From Pseudo-nitzschia pungens (lineage: Eukaryota; Bacillariophyta; Bacillariophyceae; Bacillariales; Bacillariaceae): DNA of 64,000 bases. The notes beneath the pieces were generated by a model. It saw nothing but the letters and a program-made list of their open reading frames with translations, did no database searches and had not been told where the DNA came from. A program made the position numbers and the translations under genes. The stretch spans positions 8,033,001-8,097,000 of the forward strand of contig CM074758.1 of the NCBI GenBank assembly GCA_037355855.1. The letters are read 5' to 3'. Below, piece after piece: positions 1 through 10,432 of the stretch (position 1 is its first letter; every line of letters starts with the position of its first letter).

Positions 1-2
1 AG

Positions 3-968
3 GCTAAGCACCGCCAAGCCAAATTTATTGAGAGCCATGAAACTGCTCCTGTTCTGGGGGTAGTTGATCTTGATCTTCCAGTTGACTTGGGCCAAGGGCT
101 GGGTTTGAAGACACTGCGCAGTGTGCTTCTGGGTATCAGAACCCGTGACAATTGGTCATGGCCTCTTTTTCTTTCTGTCGATACCAGTTCATACCGAGGC
201 GAGATCCTTGCTTTGTACAACATCACTACCAAGGCTGAAGCAATGGCCATGTTGTCTTTCCTGCCTATTTTTCTGGAAGCTCAGTATGGTTCTTCTGTTC
301 GACAATGGTTCTCTTCCGAGTGCTTGACTGAAATGGAAGCTTACCATTGGGATGATGCAGTCAATTGTGTTGTGGAAACTGCACCTGCTGCAGATCCAAT
401 GCAGGATAACTCTCTTCCCTTTTTTGGTGATGGGGATGCACGAGATTGGGAACTTGTTGATGATGACTTGTCAGTTGACCTTGCTCCTGATCTCACTTTT
501 GATCTGGATTTGCACTTTAACCTCCAAGCCCGTGCTGACAGTGGTGGTGGAGGCTATGATGATTCTCAATCCATGGATACTTTAGCGACTGGCACTTCCA
601 ATCTTACTGCTGTCCAGGCCTCAGCGCCTGCAGGTGCTGTTCCTCCTGGCGATGATCCTACCCATGTGACCAAGGCTGATGCCTCCCCTGGTATCTCTCC
701 TGACGTTCCCCCTGAAGTTCCTGACCCTCCCCATGATGCCGTGGCTGGTGACATCCCTGTGGCCTCTCCTGAGTCCTCAACTGCAGTTCCTGCCGGTGGT
801 GGGGAAGATGCAGCCTCTGCATTGAGGCTTGGAGTTGCTGCAATTGCATTCTCTTCCAGTCATGATGCTAGTGTCAGTGATTTGAGCCATGCCAATGTCT
901 CCACCAAATCCGCTCCGGCAACTCTTCCTTCCGTGCGAAAGACTCGGTTTCCTTCTGATCATGGTTAG
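3..968 (+). CDS. LINE ORF1 protein, C-terminal part (copy 1)
   Basis: This frame is open from the first bases of the window and matches the C-terminal third of ORF1 in copy 2 almost residue for residue, so it is the 3' part of a gene starting upstream. No start codon inside the window should be used. The visible part contains a conserved globular stretch, an acidic segment (Asp/Glu-rich, about nt 400-540) and a Pro/Ala/Ser-rich tail. No CCHC zinc knuckle is visible. By analogy with LINE ORF1s it is probably an RNA-binding or RNP-forming protein, but the sequence does not show that directly. Its TAG stop overlaps the ATG of ORF2. Confidence 0.8.
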   Translation, partial: AKHRQAKFIESHETAPVLGVVDLDLPVDLGQGLGLKTLRSVLLGIRTRDNWSWPLFLSVDTSSYRGEILALYNITTKAEAMAMLSFLPIFLEAQYGSSVRQWFSSECLTEMEAYHWDDAVNCVVETAPAADPMQDNSLPFFGDGDARDWELVDDDLSVDLAPDLTFDLDLHFNLQARADSGGGGYDDSQSMDTLATGTSNLTAVQASAPAGAVPPGDDPTHVTKADASPGISPDVPPEVPDPPHDAVAGDIPVASPESSTAVPAGGGEDAASALRLGVAAIAFSSSHDASVSDLSHANVSTKSAPATLPSVRKTRFPSDHG

Positions 969-3900
969 CTCTTCTGGTATGAGGTGTGATGGGATGCCTT
1001 CCAATCCAAATCCCATCAATGCTTCTCCTGTTTCTCCCTTTTCCCCCTCCGACTCTTCCCCTGTCCCTCATTTTGTCCAATTAACTCTTCATGGAGAATC
1101 TCTTGCTGCTAAGGATTCTGACAGTTTTGGTCATTCCTTCCCTCAAGCTCCATCCTCTAACTCTACCATCATCACATTCCAAAACATTGGACCACAGCGC
1201 AGAGCTGCCTTTATGTCCATGTCCAAGCACAACGCCCGTCAATTTGTCAAGAGCAATGCCAGTGTGGCTCTTTTTGCTGAACATTGTTTGAATGAATCCA
1301 AACTCCTGCCCTGTGATCTTTTCAATCGGCGCATGAAGAATGTCAGTCCCTCAAGTTTTTCTTATCTTGCCAACAACAAGCATGAAGCTTCTGACTGCTC
1401 ATGGCTTCAGCCTGGCGGCACAGGTTTTTCAATTGACCAGCTGTTCAGCTCCCACAAGGTTGCACATGGGGCTGATCCATCTGGTCTTGGCAGATGGTCC
1501 TTTGTCAAGTTTCAGGGCAGGGATGGCTACAATGTCACCATGTTTTCTGCCTACTGCCCAGTTGAAAATGATAGGGATCTTGGCTCCGTCTGGAATCAAC
1601 AGTACCGATACTTTCAAGCAGCTGAAAATCTTTTCAGTCCCAATCCATGCATTCTCTTTCACAGGGATTTGACTGCTGCCCTTCAAGTCTGTCTGGGTGC
1701 AGGTGATCAAGTCATTGTTGGGATTGACCAGAATGCTGATGTTCGGACTGATGGCTTGTCTTTTGAGCTCAAGGCTCTTGGTTTCAGAGAGGCCATTCTT
1801 ACACTTCATAGTACGTCTTCCCCTCCTGCCACTCACAACCGAAACACTACCAGAACACCAATTGATGCCATTTGGGTCTCTGAGAATGTTGATGTTCTCA
1901 GGGCTGGGTATTGTCCCTTTGGAGGTGCCCATGGTATGGAATCTGACCATAGACTGCTTTGGATTGAGGTTTGTAATTGCAGCCTCATGGGAAAACGTCT
2001 TCCACCTCCTGTGAGATTCTCTCATTCCAAACTCCAGTCCTCCCACCCTCATCTGCGCCAACGGTATTTCAAGCGTGTTAGGCAAGGCTTTCTCAAGGCT
2101 GGAGTGTTTTCTCTCCAAGCTAAGCTGGAGCACCTACTGGCTCAGTTTCAGTCTGGGGATATTTCTGTGCGCACTGATCTCATCACCACATATGAAGTAC
2201 TCCATGAAACCTCTACCTCTCTCAGGCTCTCTGTTGAACAAGACCTTTGCCACACTAGAGCTGGTCTGGTTCCATGGTCACCAAAGCTGCAAGTCTATCG
2301 TGATACCATTGACTTTTGGCGGCGTGTTGTGAAGTTGAGACAGGGTGTGTCCACCAGTCATACTGTTTTGAAAAGGTTGGCCTGCAAGCTTTCTCTCTAC
2401 AAAGGAGAACACAGTGATCTTTCCAGTGCTCTCCTCCATCTGAAACAAGCTTACAGGCAATACCGGGCAGTGAAGAAATTGGCCCCCTCATGGAGAGACT
2501 CCTTCAATCAAGGCCTGGTGGATGCACTTCTTGCTGACGGCAAGTCTCACAACCAGAATGCTTCCCAGATTCGTGCCAGGATGCGTAGGGAACGTCTTCA
2601 ACGAGAGCTTGGTCTCGCTGCTCGGTCTATTCGGGGACGTGTCAACAAGTCAGCAGTCTTGCGCGCTATTGCAGTTGGCCATGATGGTGTTGAACAGGTC
2701 TTGGAGTCTCAGTCTACTATGGTTCCAGCTATGGCTGAATCCAATGTACGGCGTCAACAGCAGTGTATTGGCACTCCTTCCATGACTCCCTCCTTCATTG
2801 AGGATTTTGGCTACCTAGGCACAGCACATGCTTCTGCTCAAGTTCTTGATGGCACATACACTCCTCCTGCTGCCACTGACAAATACCTTTCTGAATTTCT
2901 TTCCTGTCTCAAAGTCCCTGACTCTATTTTGAGTTTGCCCCCCTTTGACTATTCAGTGTGTCCAGCTGACAATGCTGCTGCCTGGAAACGCCAGAGGGAG
3001 CGCACAGCAAGTGAACCTTCTTGTTTGAGTTTTGCCCACCACAAGGCATTTGCCCTGGATCCCCAGCTGAACAAGTTTGACACTCTCCTGAGATCTGTCC
3101 CTTTGATTGTTGGCTTTTCTCCTTCTTCTTGGCAGGTCATCACTGACGTTGAGATCTTCAAGAAACCTGGTGAATATAGAGTGGATAAGATGAGACTCAT
3201 CCAGTTGATGTCTCCTGAGTTCCAAATCAACAACAAGATGATTGGCAGACGAATTCTTGCCCATGCTGAACGTGCCAATGCTGTGGCTGTTGATCAACAT
3301 GGAAGCAGAAAACACCACAAGGCAATCAACACCTGCCTGAACAAGAAGCTCATATGTGATGTGTTGCGGCAGAAGCGCCGATCCGGTGCTGTTGCTATGA
3401 ATGATGCCAAGGGCTGCTATGATAGGATCTCTCATCCGATTGCAGGTCTCACTCTCCAGAGCTTTGGGGTTCCTGCACATGTGTGTGAGGTTCTTTTGTC
3501 TACTTTGCAACTTGCCAAGCACCACATCAAAACTGGTTTTGGTCGGTCAGGTCCTGTGTATGGTGATGAACCTGTTCCTCTCAGTGGTTGTGGCCAAGGC
3601 AATGGTATTGGTCCAACTCTTTGGGCTTTGGTGTCCACAATAGTCTTCCGAATGATGCAACAGGCTGGGCATGGTGTCCATCTTCTCACTTCATTGTCAC
3701 TGCAACTGGTTTCTCTTGTGGGTTTTGCCTTTGTGGATGACACAGATTTGTTTTGTGCTGGCTCTGATTCCTCCACATCTGGTGAGGAATTAGCTGTTGA
3801 CTTTCAGGAAGCTCTTGACCGGTGGGCTGGTGGGATTATTGCCACTGGTGGTGCTATTGAACCTGCCAAATCCTTCTGTTATTTGATTGATTTCAAATGG

Positions 3901-6801
3901 AATGGATCCGGTTGGGACTATCGCTCCATTGCTGACATGCCTGGTGACTTCTCAGTTGCTGACAAGAATGGCAATCGAGCTACCCTGGATCGTTTTGAAG
4001 TTGACCATGCTGACAAGACCCTTGGGGTTTTTATCTCCATGGATGGCAATGAGGAAGCACAGATTGCTCACATGAAGTCACAGTCTCAGTCTTTTGGCTC
4101 TCAGCTCAAGGCTTCCAAGTGTGAGAAGCGCGCATCCATCTACACCTTCAAGTATTCTTTCATGAAGTCTGTTGAATACCCCATGCCTGTCACGCAACTT
4201 GATGAGGCCACTTGGACTAAGATAATTCACCCAGCTCTTGTTCCTGTGCTGAATAAAGCAGGGATGTCACGGACATTTCCCAGACATGTGTTCTATGGTC
4301 CTTCCCTCTATCAAGGCTTTGGATTCATCCATCCATACCTCCTCCAAGAGTTCAGTCATATTGCCACCCTCTTTCAGGAATCTGTCAGGTCCTCCCAAAC
4401 TGGAAGGATTCTCAGGCTCACTGCTGAAGCTCTCAGGCTAGAACTTGGACTTCCTCTCCATCTTGGTGTCACACCCTATCATCCCTTTGCTTCATACGTC
4501 ACTCCCTGCTGGTACAAACATGTGTGGAAGTTTTTCTCTGTTCACCCTGTGAGCTTGTTTGAAGACTTCCCAGACCTACCACTGCTACGTTCCAATGACT
4601 GTTATCTCATGCAAGCCTTTGTCAACTCTGGCTTCAGAGGTGCTGACTTGTCCCTCTTGAATCACATGCGCATGTCCCTCAAGGCTATTTCCCTTGCTGA
4701 CATTTGTACTCCAGATGGGAAAAGACTCTCTCCCATGGCCTTCCAGCTGACATCCTCCAATCACTTGAGGGATCATCTTGACTGGCCCAGATGTCCTCCA
4801 TCTTGGCCTTCAGCAGCACAGCGCTTATGGACTAAGGCTCTTCAGACCTGTTTTCTTCCCCCATGTCCACCTCCTGCAGCCAGGGCACTGGCTCCTTCTT
4901 TTCATCTTGGGCATTGGCTCTCTCCCCAGACAGCTTCTCTTTGGCCTTGGTTTTTGTCTCCATCCGCCAACAGAATATTCTTCAAAACTTCTACTGGCTG
5001 GATTGTGAACACCTCACAGGGCAGGGGCAGATACAGGGTCACTTCTGAACTCATTCCTGACAAACCAGCCTGTGCTGATGTGCTTGTCTGCCCTGTTATT
5101 TGTAGACAAGTTGTACGCGTTGTTGGGTCCTCTGCTTTTGTTTCTGAGCCTCCTGACATGGATCCTCTGGTGTACAATCCATTTGATTCTCTTCCAGACT
5201 CCCCTGCAGATGCCTTTGATTCACTCTGTGTGTCTCCAAGAGTACTTCTCCACAAATATTCCCTACCACAGGCTGGCTGTCAGCACCTTGTTGATGCTAT
5301 TGAGAGTGGTACTGCCAGTGCTGTATGTGATGGTTCATTTGATCCGGACCTTCTCAGAGGAACTTCTGCTTTCATCCTGTCACCCAATACCTCCACCCAG
5401 ACTGCTTCATTGTTCCTCACTGGCTGTAATTTTGTCAGTGGATCCCCTGAGGATCAATCATCCTATAGGAGTGAACTGGCAGGTATCATTGGGGTTCTCA
5501 CCTGTTGCACTGCTCTGGTGAGCCTTTTTGATATTGCTTCTGGCTCTATCACTATTGCTCTGGATGGCGACACAGCTCTCAAACAGGCTGAGGGAGCCTG
5601 GCCTTTGGTTATTTCCCAGAAGTCTTTTGATTATGTTTATGTCATCAGAAACATGATTTCTGCCCTGCCAATCTCTGTGCACTTTCAGTGGGTTCAAGGC
5701 CATCAAGCTGGAATCTTTCTTGATTGGTGGGCCCTTCGCAATCATCAGGTTGACAGCATGGCAAAGGCATTTCTCTCTGTCCATAGAACTTCTGCCCATC
5801 ACTATCCCAGACTTGTGTTTGAGCCCTGGGCCTTTTCTTTCAATGGACGCAAGTGCTCAAGGTTTGATCAAAATGCTTTGCATGTTGCCATTTCTGGTCC
5901 CCCTCTTCTTCAATATTGGCAGACCCACCATGACATTCCCATTCCACAACCTGTTTTGCGTTCCATCCATTGGTGTGCCCATCTGTCTGCCTTCAAGCGG
6001 TTACCTCCTGGCATGCAAAGGTGGTTTGTCAAATTTGCTTCTGGCAGTATTGGTGTTGGCAACCAACTACTTCACTACCAGTATCAGGATCACTCCAGGT
6101 GCCCATTGTGTGATGCAGACAACGAGAAGGTTTCTCATGTGCTCTCCTGCAAGGACACTGGGGCAGTACAGCACAGTGTGTCTGCTTTCAAGGGACCCCT
6201 GCAGAAGAGGCTTGAAGTTGAACAAACTGATCCATCATTGGTTGTTGCCATTGTGGATCTTCTCACCAGAGTTCGGAAGGGCCAGAGAATTTATCCATCA
6301 TCCTACTCCCTTGCAATTGCGTCTGCTGTCAAGGCACAGAGGACTATTGGCTGGCACAACTGGCTTCTTGGTAGGTGGTCTCCTCGCTGGTACCAAATCC
6401 AGGCTGACTACTACTCCCACATTGGAAGCAAGCGCTCTCCCAAACGTTGGGCTACAGCTATCATCCATCAGTTCTTTCTTACCTCCTGGGATCTTTGGAC
6501 CTATAGGAATGAACGACTCCATGGTCCTGGGGGTACCCTTGATGCTGAACAACACCAATCTCTTGATGCTTCCATCACCTCTGAATTGGCAATTGGTGCA
6601 GCTGGTGCACTTCCCCAGTCACACTCCCTGTTACAAACCCCTTTCCAAGTCCTACAAGGTTACACCCTGACTGCCAAGAGGCAGTGGCTTGCAACCATCC
6701 ACCTTGCAAGGAAGCAGTATGCAGCGCCTGTCCCACCAGTGCAGCCATACCAACAAGAGGCTGCTCTTCTCAGAGCCTGGCTTACTGGACCTCAGGGTTG
6801 A
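961..6801 (+). CDS. LINE ORF2 polyprotein: endonuclease, reverse transcriptase, RNase H (copy 1)
   Basis: A 1946-residue protein, counted from the ATG at 961 that overlaps the ORF1 stop; an upstream in-frame ATG at 889 lies inside ORF1 and is less likely. N-terminal APE-type endonuclease: QNIG near residue 71, GIDQNAD near 253, and SDHR near 329 as the catalytic Asp-His end. Reverse transcriptase: NDAKGCYDR near 815 (motif A), SGCGQGNGIGP, and FVDD near 923 (motif C). RNase H: CDGSFD near 1455, a Glu in SYRSELAG near 1501, an Asp in ALDGD near 1533, and HQVDSMAKA near 1595. A Cys-His cluster, CPLC followed by HVLSC, lies near 1713. It should nick target DNA and copy its RNA by target-primed reverse transcription. 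The frame is open from end to end with all catalytic motifs, so it may be functional. Confidence 0.93.
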   Translation: MVSSSGMRCDGMPSNPNPINASPVSPFSPSDSSPVPHFVQLTLHGESLAAKDSDSFGHSFPQAPSSNSTIITFQNIGPQRRAAFMSMSKHNARQFVKSNASVALFAEHCLNESKLLPCDLFNRRMKNVSPSSFSYLANNKHEASDCSWLQPGGTGFSIDQLFSSHKVAHGADPSGLGRWSFVKFQGRDGYNVTMFSAYCPVENDRDLGSVWNQQYRYFQAAENLFSPNPCILFHRDLTAALQVCLGAGDQVIVGIDQNADVRTDGLSFELKALGFREAILTLHSTSSPPATHNRNTTRTPIDAIWVSENVDVLRAGYCPFGGAHGMESDHRLLWIEVCNCSLMGKRLPPPVRFSHSKLQSSHPHLRQRYFKRVRQGFLKAGVFSLQAKLEHLLAQFQSGDISVRTDLITTYEVLHETSTSLRLSVEQDLCHTRAGLVPWSPKLQVYRDTIDFWRRVVKLRQGVSTSHTVLKRLACKLSLYKGEHSDLSSALLHLKQAYRQYRAVKKLAPSWRDSFNQGLVDALLADGKSHNQNASQIRARMRRERLQRELGLAARSIRGRVNKSAVLRAIAVGHDGVEQVLESQSTMVPAMAESNVRRQQQCIGTPSMTPSFIEDFGYLGTAHASAQVLDGTYTPPAATDKYLSEFLSCLKVPDSILSLPPFDYSVCPADNAAAWKRQRERTASEPSCLSFAHHKAFALDPQLNKFDTLLRSVPLIVGFSPSSWQVITDVEIFKKPGEYRVDKMRLIQLMSPEFQINNKMIGRRILAHAERANAVAVDQHGSRKHHKAINTCLNKKLICDVLRQKRRSGAVAMNDAKGCYDRISHPIAGLTLQSFGVPAHVCEVLLSTLQLAKHHIKTGFGRSGPVYGDEPVPLSGCGQGNGIGPTLWALVSTIVFRMMQQAGHGVHLLTSLSLQLVSLVGFAFVDDTDLFCAGSDSSTSGEELAVDFQEALDRWAGGIIATGGAIEPAKSFCYLIDFKWNGSGWDYRSIADMPGDFSVADKNGNRATLDRFEVDHADKTLGVFISMDGNEEAQIAHMKSQSQSFGSQLKASKCEKRASIYTFKYSFMKSVEYPMPVTQLDEATWTKIIHPALVPVLNKAGMSRTFPRHVFYGPSLYQGFGFIHPYLLQEFSHIATLFQESVRSSQTGRILRLTAEALRLELGLPLHLGVTPYHPFASYVTPCWYKHVWKFFSVHPVSLFEDFPDLPLLRSNDCYLMQAFVNSGFRGADLSLLNHMRMSLKAISLADICTPDGKRLSPMAFQLTSSNHLRDHLDWPRCPPSWPSAAQRLWTKALQTCFLPPCPPPAARALAPSFHLGHWLSPQTASLWPWFLSPSANRIFFKTSTGWIVNTSQGRGRYRVTSELIPDKPACADVLVCPVICRQVVRVVGSSAFVSEPPDMDPLVYNPFDSLPDSPADAFDSLCVSPRVLLHKYSLPQAGCQHLVDAIESGTASAVCDGSFDPDLLRGTSAFILSPNTSTQTASLFLTGCNFVSGSPEDQSSYRSELAGIIGVLTCCTALVSLFDIASGSITIALDGDTALKQAEGAWPLVISQKSFDYVYVIRNMISALPISVHFQWVQGHQAGIFLDWWALRNHQVDSMAKAFLSVHRTSAHHYPRLVFEPWAFSFNGRKCSRFDQNALHVAISGPPLLQYWQTHHDIPIPQPVLRSIHWCAHLSAFKRLPPGMQRWFVKFASGSIGVGNQLLHYQYQDHSRCPLCDADNEKVSHVLSCKDTGAVQHSVSAFKGPLQKRLEVEQTDPSLVVAIVDLLTRVRKGQRIYPSSYSLAIASAVKAQRTIGWHNWLLGRWSPRWYQIQADYYSHIGSKRSPKRWATAIIHQFFLTSWDLWTYRNERLHGPGGTLDAEQHQSLDASITSELAIGAAGALPQSHSLLQTPFQVLQGYTLTAKRQWLATIHLARKQYAAPVPPVQPYQQEAALLRAWLTGPQG

Positions 6802-7105
6802 TTACACTTTGTACCTTGGTTTTTTGTCTTCTGTTCCTGCTTATTATCTTGTCATTTACCTTTTGATACTGGATCTTATCCCAATATCCACATTCCCATC
6901 TCACTTTCTCTCAAGTCCCTATTTTGTGGGACTTGTTCGTCTTTTTCCCTGCTTGATGTTCAAGGTTTGTTTTGAAAATTTGTCGTTCTACCACTTGGGG
7001 TCCTGACTCTATGATGGAGGCGACGTTAAAGTCTGGTTACAGACTGAGTAATTTAGTTTCACCTTTGGTGATTAAAGTTATTTAAATACGTATATTATTA
7101 TTATT

Positions 7106-8941
7106 CTATCTTCTTCCTCCATGGCTTAACTGCTGTGGGAGTCATCCAATAGCCAAGGAAGTCAGTTTCTTGGACAGCCCAATCACACTTGAGTGGGTTG
7201 CATTTGAGTCCATTTTGGTTGAGTCGATCTAGGATCTTGTCGATGGTCTTCATGTGGAGGTCAAAGGATCCATTGGTCCATATGCCAATATCGTCAATAT
7301 AAACAGTGCAGTCAGTGTCTTGTAGGATATCTTCCATTAGTTGCTGGGCAACATCCGGAGAGACCTTGACACCCATTGGTAGACGTTGGTACTCATAACA
7401 TCCGTAGGGAGTGACTATGGTACAGAGTTTCTTGCTTGCGTCGTCCAGTTCAAAGCAGTAGTATTGCATAGACAAGTCGATCTTGGTGAAGTGGGTGTAC
7501 TTGCCACGCTTGTTCATGATATCTTGTATCCGGGGGATTGGATATGGTCGGCGCTCAAGGAGTTCATTCAGTTCTCTGAAGTCTGATACCCATCTAACTC
7601 TGTTGTCTTTCTTGGGGACAATAAAGGTAGGGAATGCCCATTCAGCTGGTCCAGTGCATCGTTTCAGTACTCCATCATTGCATAGATTCTGGAGCTCCCG
7701 TTTGAATAGGTCTTCTCTTTTGTATGCAACTGGATAAGGCTTCTTGTGTATGGGCTTGGATCCGGGTTTCAGTCTTAGAGATACTGTTTGTGTGGATATT
7801 TCCCTAGTTCGCCGTTGAAGACATTCGGATACTTGTTTAGGATTGCTTGGAACTGTTGTTGCTCTGCTTTGGACATGTGGGACTGTTGTTGTGCCACTGT
7901 AGATGGATCTGTTTCTTGGTAGGCTCTATCTAGAATGACCTTGGACTTGTATGGATTTGCGAAGGAGATATCATCAGCAAAGAGTTCAGCATCTTCAAGT
8001 TCTTCCATGAGCATGGTATGGTTGTCATGGTATAAGGACGTGTCCTTCATAGGAATGGTTCGGTCCATCCACTGAACTGCTCCTTCTTTGAATAGGAGAT
8101 TGATCTGTGCTAGGTGGAGGAAGTCTCTCCCTAGTATCAAATCATATTTGCAGTTGGGGGAATGGAAGAGCCTTGCTTCTTGCTGGTCTATGGTGTAGTT
8201 GCCAAACTCTTGTAGCTTGAGGTTCTTCATGATGATGTATTCTGTAGTGTCGAAGCTTCCATTTGCTGTCGTAGTTAGGACTCGATGCTTGCTTCTTATT
8301 GGCATGGTGCCAAATGGTAGGGCTCGTTTGTTGATTAGAGTTCCGGATGATCCACTATCAAGTAGTGCGAGTAGTGGTCTTGATTTCGTTGGTATGCCTT
8401 GTATGTACTGTACTGTAGTTAAAAGAATAGGAGCCACATTGCTCTTATTCGATGCCTGTTCTGCTGTATTTCCAGCAGTCGACAGCAGCTTTAAATAATT
8501 TTGCTCCAGCGCACCTCCTTTGGTGTAGTCTTTGGAGTTTTTGGTATTGCAATAGAGGTTTTTTGCTGTACCTGTGGACCAATTTCTTGCCAGGGACAGG
8601 AGTGGTCTATTTATTGCTGCTGTCTTATTCGGATCGATAGTGATCGATGCTGATGCGTCTGTACCCTTGGATCGATTCGTTTGTTGTCGATTCGTATCCA
8701 TTGTATTGTTCGTTCCGGAGAATCGAACTGTTGTTGTTCTTGCTGCTGTTGCAGGCTTTGCTGAGCGCTCAACAGGACTCCATCCTGTAGGTTCCTTCCC
8801 CTCTTTATCTGGGAGATCTCCTCCATGCGTCATCCCAGACAGCAGGGCTGTGCTGGCATCCAGTTCCTGGGGAGCCGGAGGCAAGGTGATTGTTGGTTTT
8901 GGTGAAGCCCGGGGCTTCTTAGGCTTGGAGCCATTGGAGAT
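7106..8941 (-). pseudogene. gypsy pol fragment: protease and truncated reverse transcriptase
   Basis: The frame directly after the gag stop (same frame, TGA at 8942-8944) runs to a TAA at 7775-7777 and contains the aspartic protease motif LLALLDSGSSGTLI. The RT reading then continues in the -1 frame: a KKPYPV segment, PKKDNRVRWVSDFRELN, FTKIDLSMQYY, YQRLPMGV and YIDDIGIW, ending at FLGYWMTP and KPWRKKI where LINE copy 1 begins. The shift lies around 7780, at CACAAACAG on the minus strand. It is either a one-base deletion or a programmed -1 shift; given the TGA and the truncation, decay is simpler. Integrase and RNase H are absent from the window. This copy cannot make a full polyprotein. Confidence 0.85.
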
Positions 8942-9994
8942 TCAGGGGAGCCAAATGAGGTCCCCATCGATGCTCCTTTCTGTTCTTCCACCATGATTGG
9001 CATGGTATTCTTCAATTGCTGCTTCACGAGCTGCGTTGATATGAGCTTGGAAGGTCTCGTTGCTCCCGGGAATCATGAGGGCTTGAGTATGAGTATGGAA
9101 GGATTCAGTTTGATTGTTGCCGGGGCCCTTGTAGTTCTTGGAGTACTTATTCTTCGAGCATTTGGACCAATCATGATTGTGGCCCGGAATTCTACATGGA
9201 TTGGATTTCTTTTTGTTGTTGTTGCCTTTGTGGTTGTGCGAGTTGCGCTTTCGAGAGTTGTTGCTATTATGGCTGTTGGAATTGTTCGAGCGTTTCTGTT
9301 GCTTGTTATTGTTCTTGTTGCTCTTCTTGTTGGCTTGGCGTTCGTGACAGCTCATATGATCCACAATATGCTGAACTGTGGTATCTTCTTGAATGCCACT
9401 GTGGATAATTCCATAGCTCTCGATCCATGTGGATGGGAAAGAGTGCAACAGAATGGTGAGTTTCTCCACCTTAGAGAGAGGAGCGCTGCTTCCATCAAGC
9501 TTCTGGGTGTATTTCATGAGGACAAGGATCCGGTCTGCATGTTCTTTGCATGTTAGTGACGGAGTCTTCCGGCATTCCGCGCTTCGTAGATAGGTGTGCA
9601 TGATATCTCTGGCGTCTCTGGCGTTGCAGTAGAGCTTGGTGAAGTCAAGGAACGCTTGGTCATATCCACCAATTTCTTCTTGCGAGTATTGGTATTCTTC
9701 TGGGTCCAGTGGATCCTTTATCATATCATTCCACTTGCTCTGCGCGTCAGTAGTAAGACAACGACTGAAGTGGGTGAGATAGATATCTATGGGCAATCTT
9801 AGAAGCTTAGCGGCGTTTCGGAAAGACTCCTCCACAAAGAGCAGCTCCTCTAGTCCCCCGGTCTCCGTGAACAGGGGGACCTTCATGCTGTCGGTTCGTT
9901 CCTCGTCGACATTGTACAGGGTGAAGAGCTTGGGCTTGGTTCGATCGAAGGAGCTCTTGTAGGCAATTGGGGGGTCTCTGTAGATGCCGGCCAT
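8942..9994 (-). CDS. gypsy gag (capsid-like) protein
   Basis: A 350-residue frame from ATG 9994 (MAGIYRD) to TGA 8942-8944. The frame extends upstream to 10093 but without an earlier ATG. The middle of the protein looks like a retrotransposon gag core (helical, with TWIESYG and similar stretches). It is followed by a very Asn/Lys/Ser-rich basic linker and a zinc-knuckle variant, CRIPGHNHDWSKC, which differs from the retroviral CCHC spacing; I recall similar GHNH-type knuckles from gypsy elements of diatoms. The basic tail should bind RNA. The TGA stop is in frame with the downstream protease, which would allow readthrough if this arrangement is original. It may be non-functional, since the element is truncated. 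Confidence 0.75.
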   Translation of the reverse strand: MAGIYRDPPIAYKSSFDRTKPKLFTLYNVDEERTDSMKVPLFTETGGLEELLFVEESFRNAAKLLRLPIDIYLTHFSRCLTTDAQSKWNDMIKDPLDPEEYQYSQEEIGGYDQAFLDFTKLYCNARDARDIMHTYLRSAECRKTPSLTCKEHADRILVLMKYTQKLDGSSAPLSKVEKLTILLHSFPSTWIESYGIIHSGIQEDTTVQHIVDHMSCHERQANKKSNKNNNKQQKRSNNSNSHNSNNSRKRNSHNHKGNNNKKKSNPCRIPGHNHDWSKCSKNKYSKNYKGPGNNQTESFHTHTQALMIPGSNETFQAHINAAREAAIEEYHANHGGRTERSIDGDLIWLP

Positions 9995-10106
9995 GTTGCT
10001 TGTTGGAGATACAAGGTGCCTGTTTTGTTGAGGATAAGGGAGATTTGGTTTGAATTCAGTACTGAGTTCTACTGTTTCTACTGTAAAGCACAAACAGTAA
10101 TTACTG

Positions 10107-10432
10107 TGTTACGGTCTAGAGTAGAAATTCGGAGTGGTATGAATAATTGTGAATGTTTAGATACTTTACGAGATATTGTTACGTGAATTGAGAATGGAGA
10201 CATATAAAATTTCGAGGTCGCGAGCATAGCCACACTTTGGCATGCTCTGCCATAAATGTTGGTTCACTGTCGGTTCCCACGATTAGGCATATATCCTAAT
10301 CTGGGACTCGACCATAATAGTTAGAACATCTATCAAAATGTATTCATGACTGAGGATATAATATTCGATTCCCATATGGGATTCGGTTAATTATTCAGTC
10401 GTGGCTTGAGCTAGCTATGCTAGCCCGTCACA
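10107..10432 (-). repeat. candidate 5' LTR of the gypsy element
   Basis: On the + strand the segment starts TGTTACGG and ends CCGTCACA, giving imperfect inverted TG...CA ends (7 of 8 bases), and it lies just outside the gag leader as a 5' LTR should. It is 326 bp. The partner LTR is outside the window, so the boundaries rest only on the end motifs and on position. Confidence 0.5.

Larger units (their letters stand above)
1..7105 (+). mobile_element. LINE (non-LTR retrotransposon) copy 1, 5' end outside window
   Basis: The element carries the end of ORF1, all of ORF2, a roughly 300-bp 3' UTR (6802-7090) and a short ATT-repeat tail instead of poly-A. It is closely similar throughout to the minus-strand copy at 10988-21378, so the missing 5' part should resemble that copy. 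At about 7105 it passes abruptly into Ty3/gypsy reverse transcriptase sequence reading the other way, so this LINE inserted into the gypsy element and is younger than it. Its target-site duplication should lie left of the window and cannot be seen. The order of endonuclease, reverse transcriptase and RNase H in ORF2 puts it in the EN-bearing LINEs with RNase H (I/R1/Jockey-like organisation); clade assignment needs a tree. Confidence 0.93.
7106..10432 (-). mobile_element. Ty3/gypsy LTR retrotransposon, 3' part cut off by LINE copy 1
   Basis: Reading right to left: a candidate 5' LTR (10107-10432), a 112-bp leader, gag (9994-8942), protease and the first part of reverse transcriptase, ending at the LINE junction at about 7105. 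The rest of RT, RNase H, integrase and the 3' LTR would lie left of LINE copy 1, outside the window. The gag zinc-knuckle variant, a DSG protease, and a YIDD reverse transcriptase sharing a frame with protease except for one shift identify the family. The element is degenerate: gag and pol are divided by an in-frame TGA, and a -1 shift divides protease from RT. No primer-binding site was recognised next to the LTR. Confidence 0.88.

Noticed and set aside
10087..10106. Primer-binding site next to the gypsy LTR
   Set aside because: The adjacent bases do not resemble the 3' end complement of an initiator tRNA or another tRNA that I could recognise.
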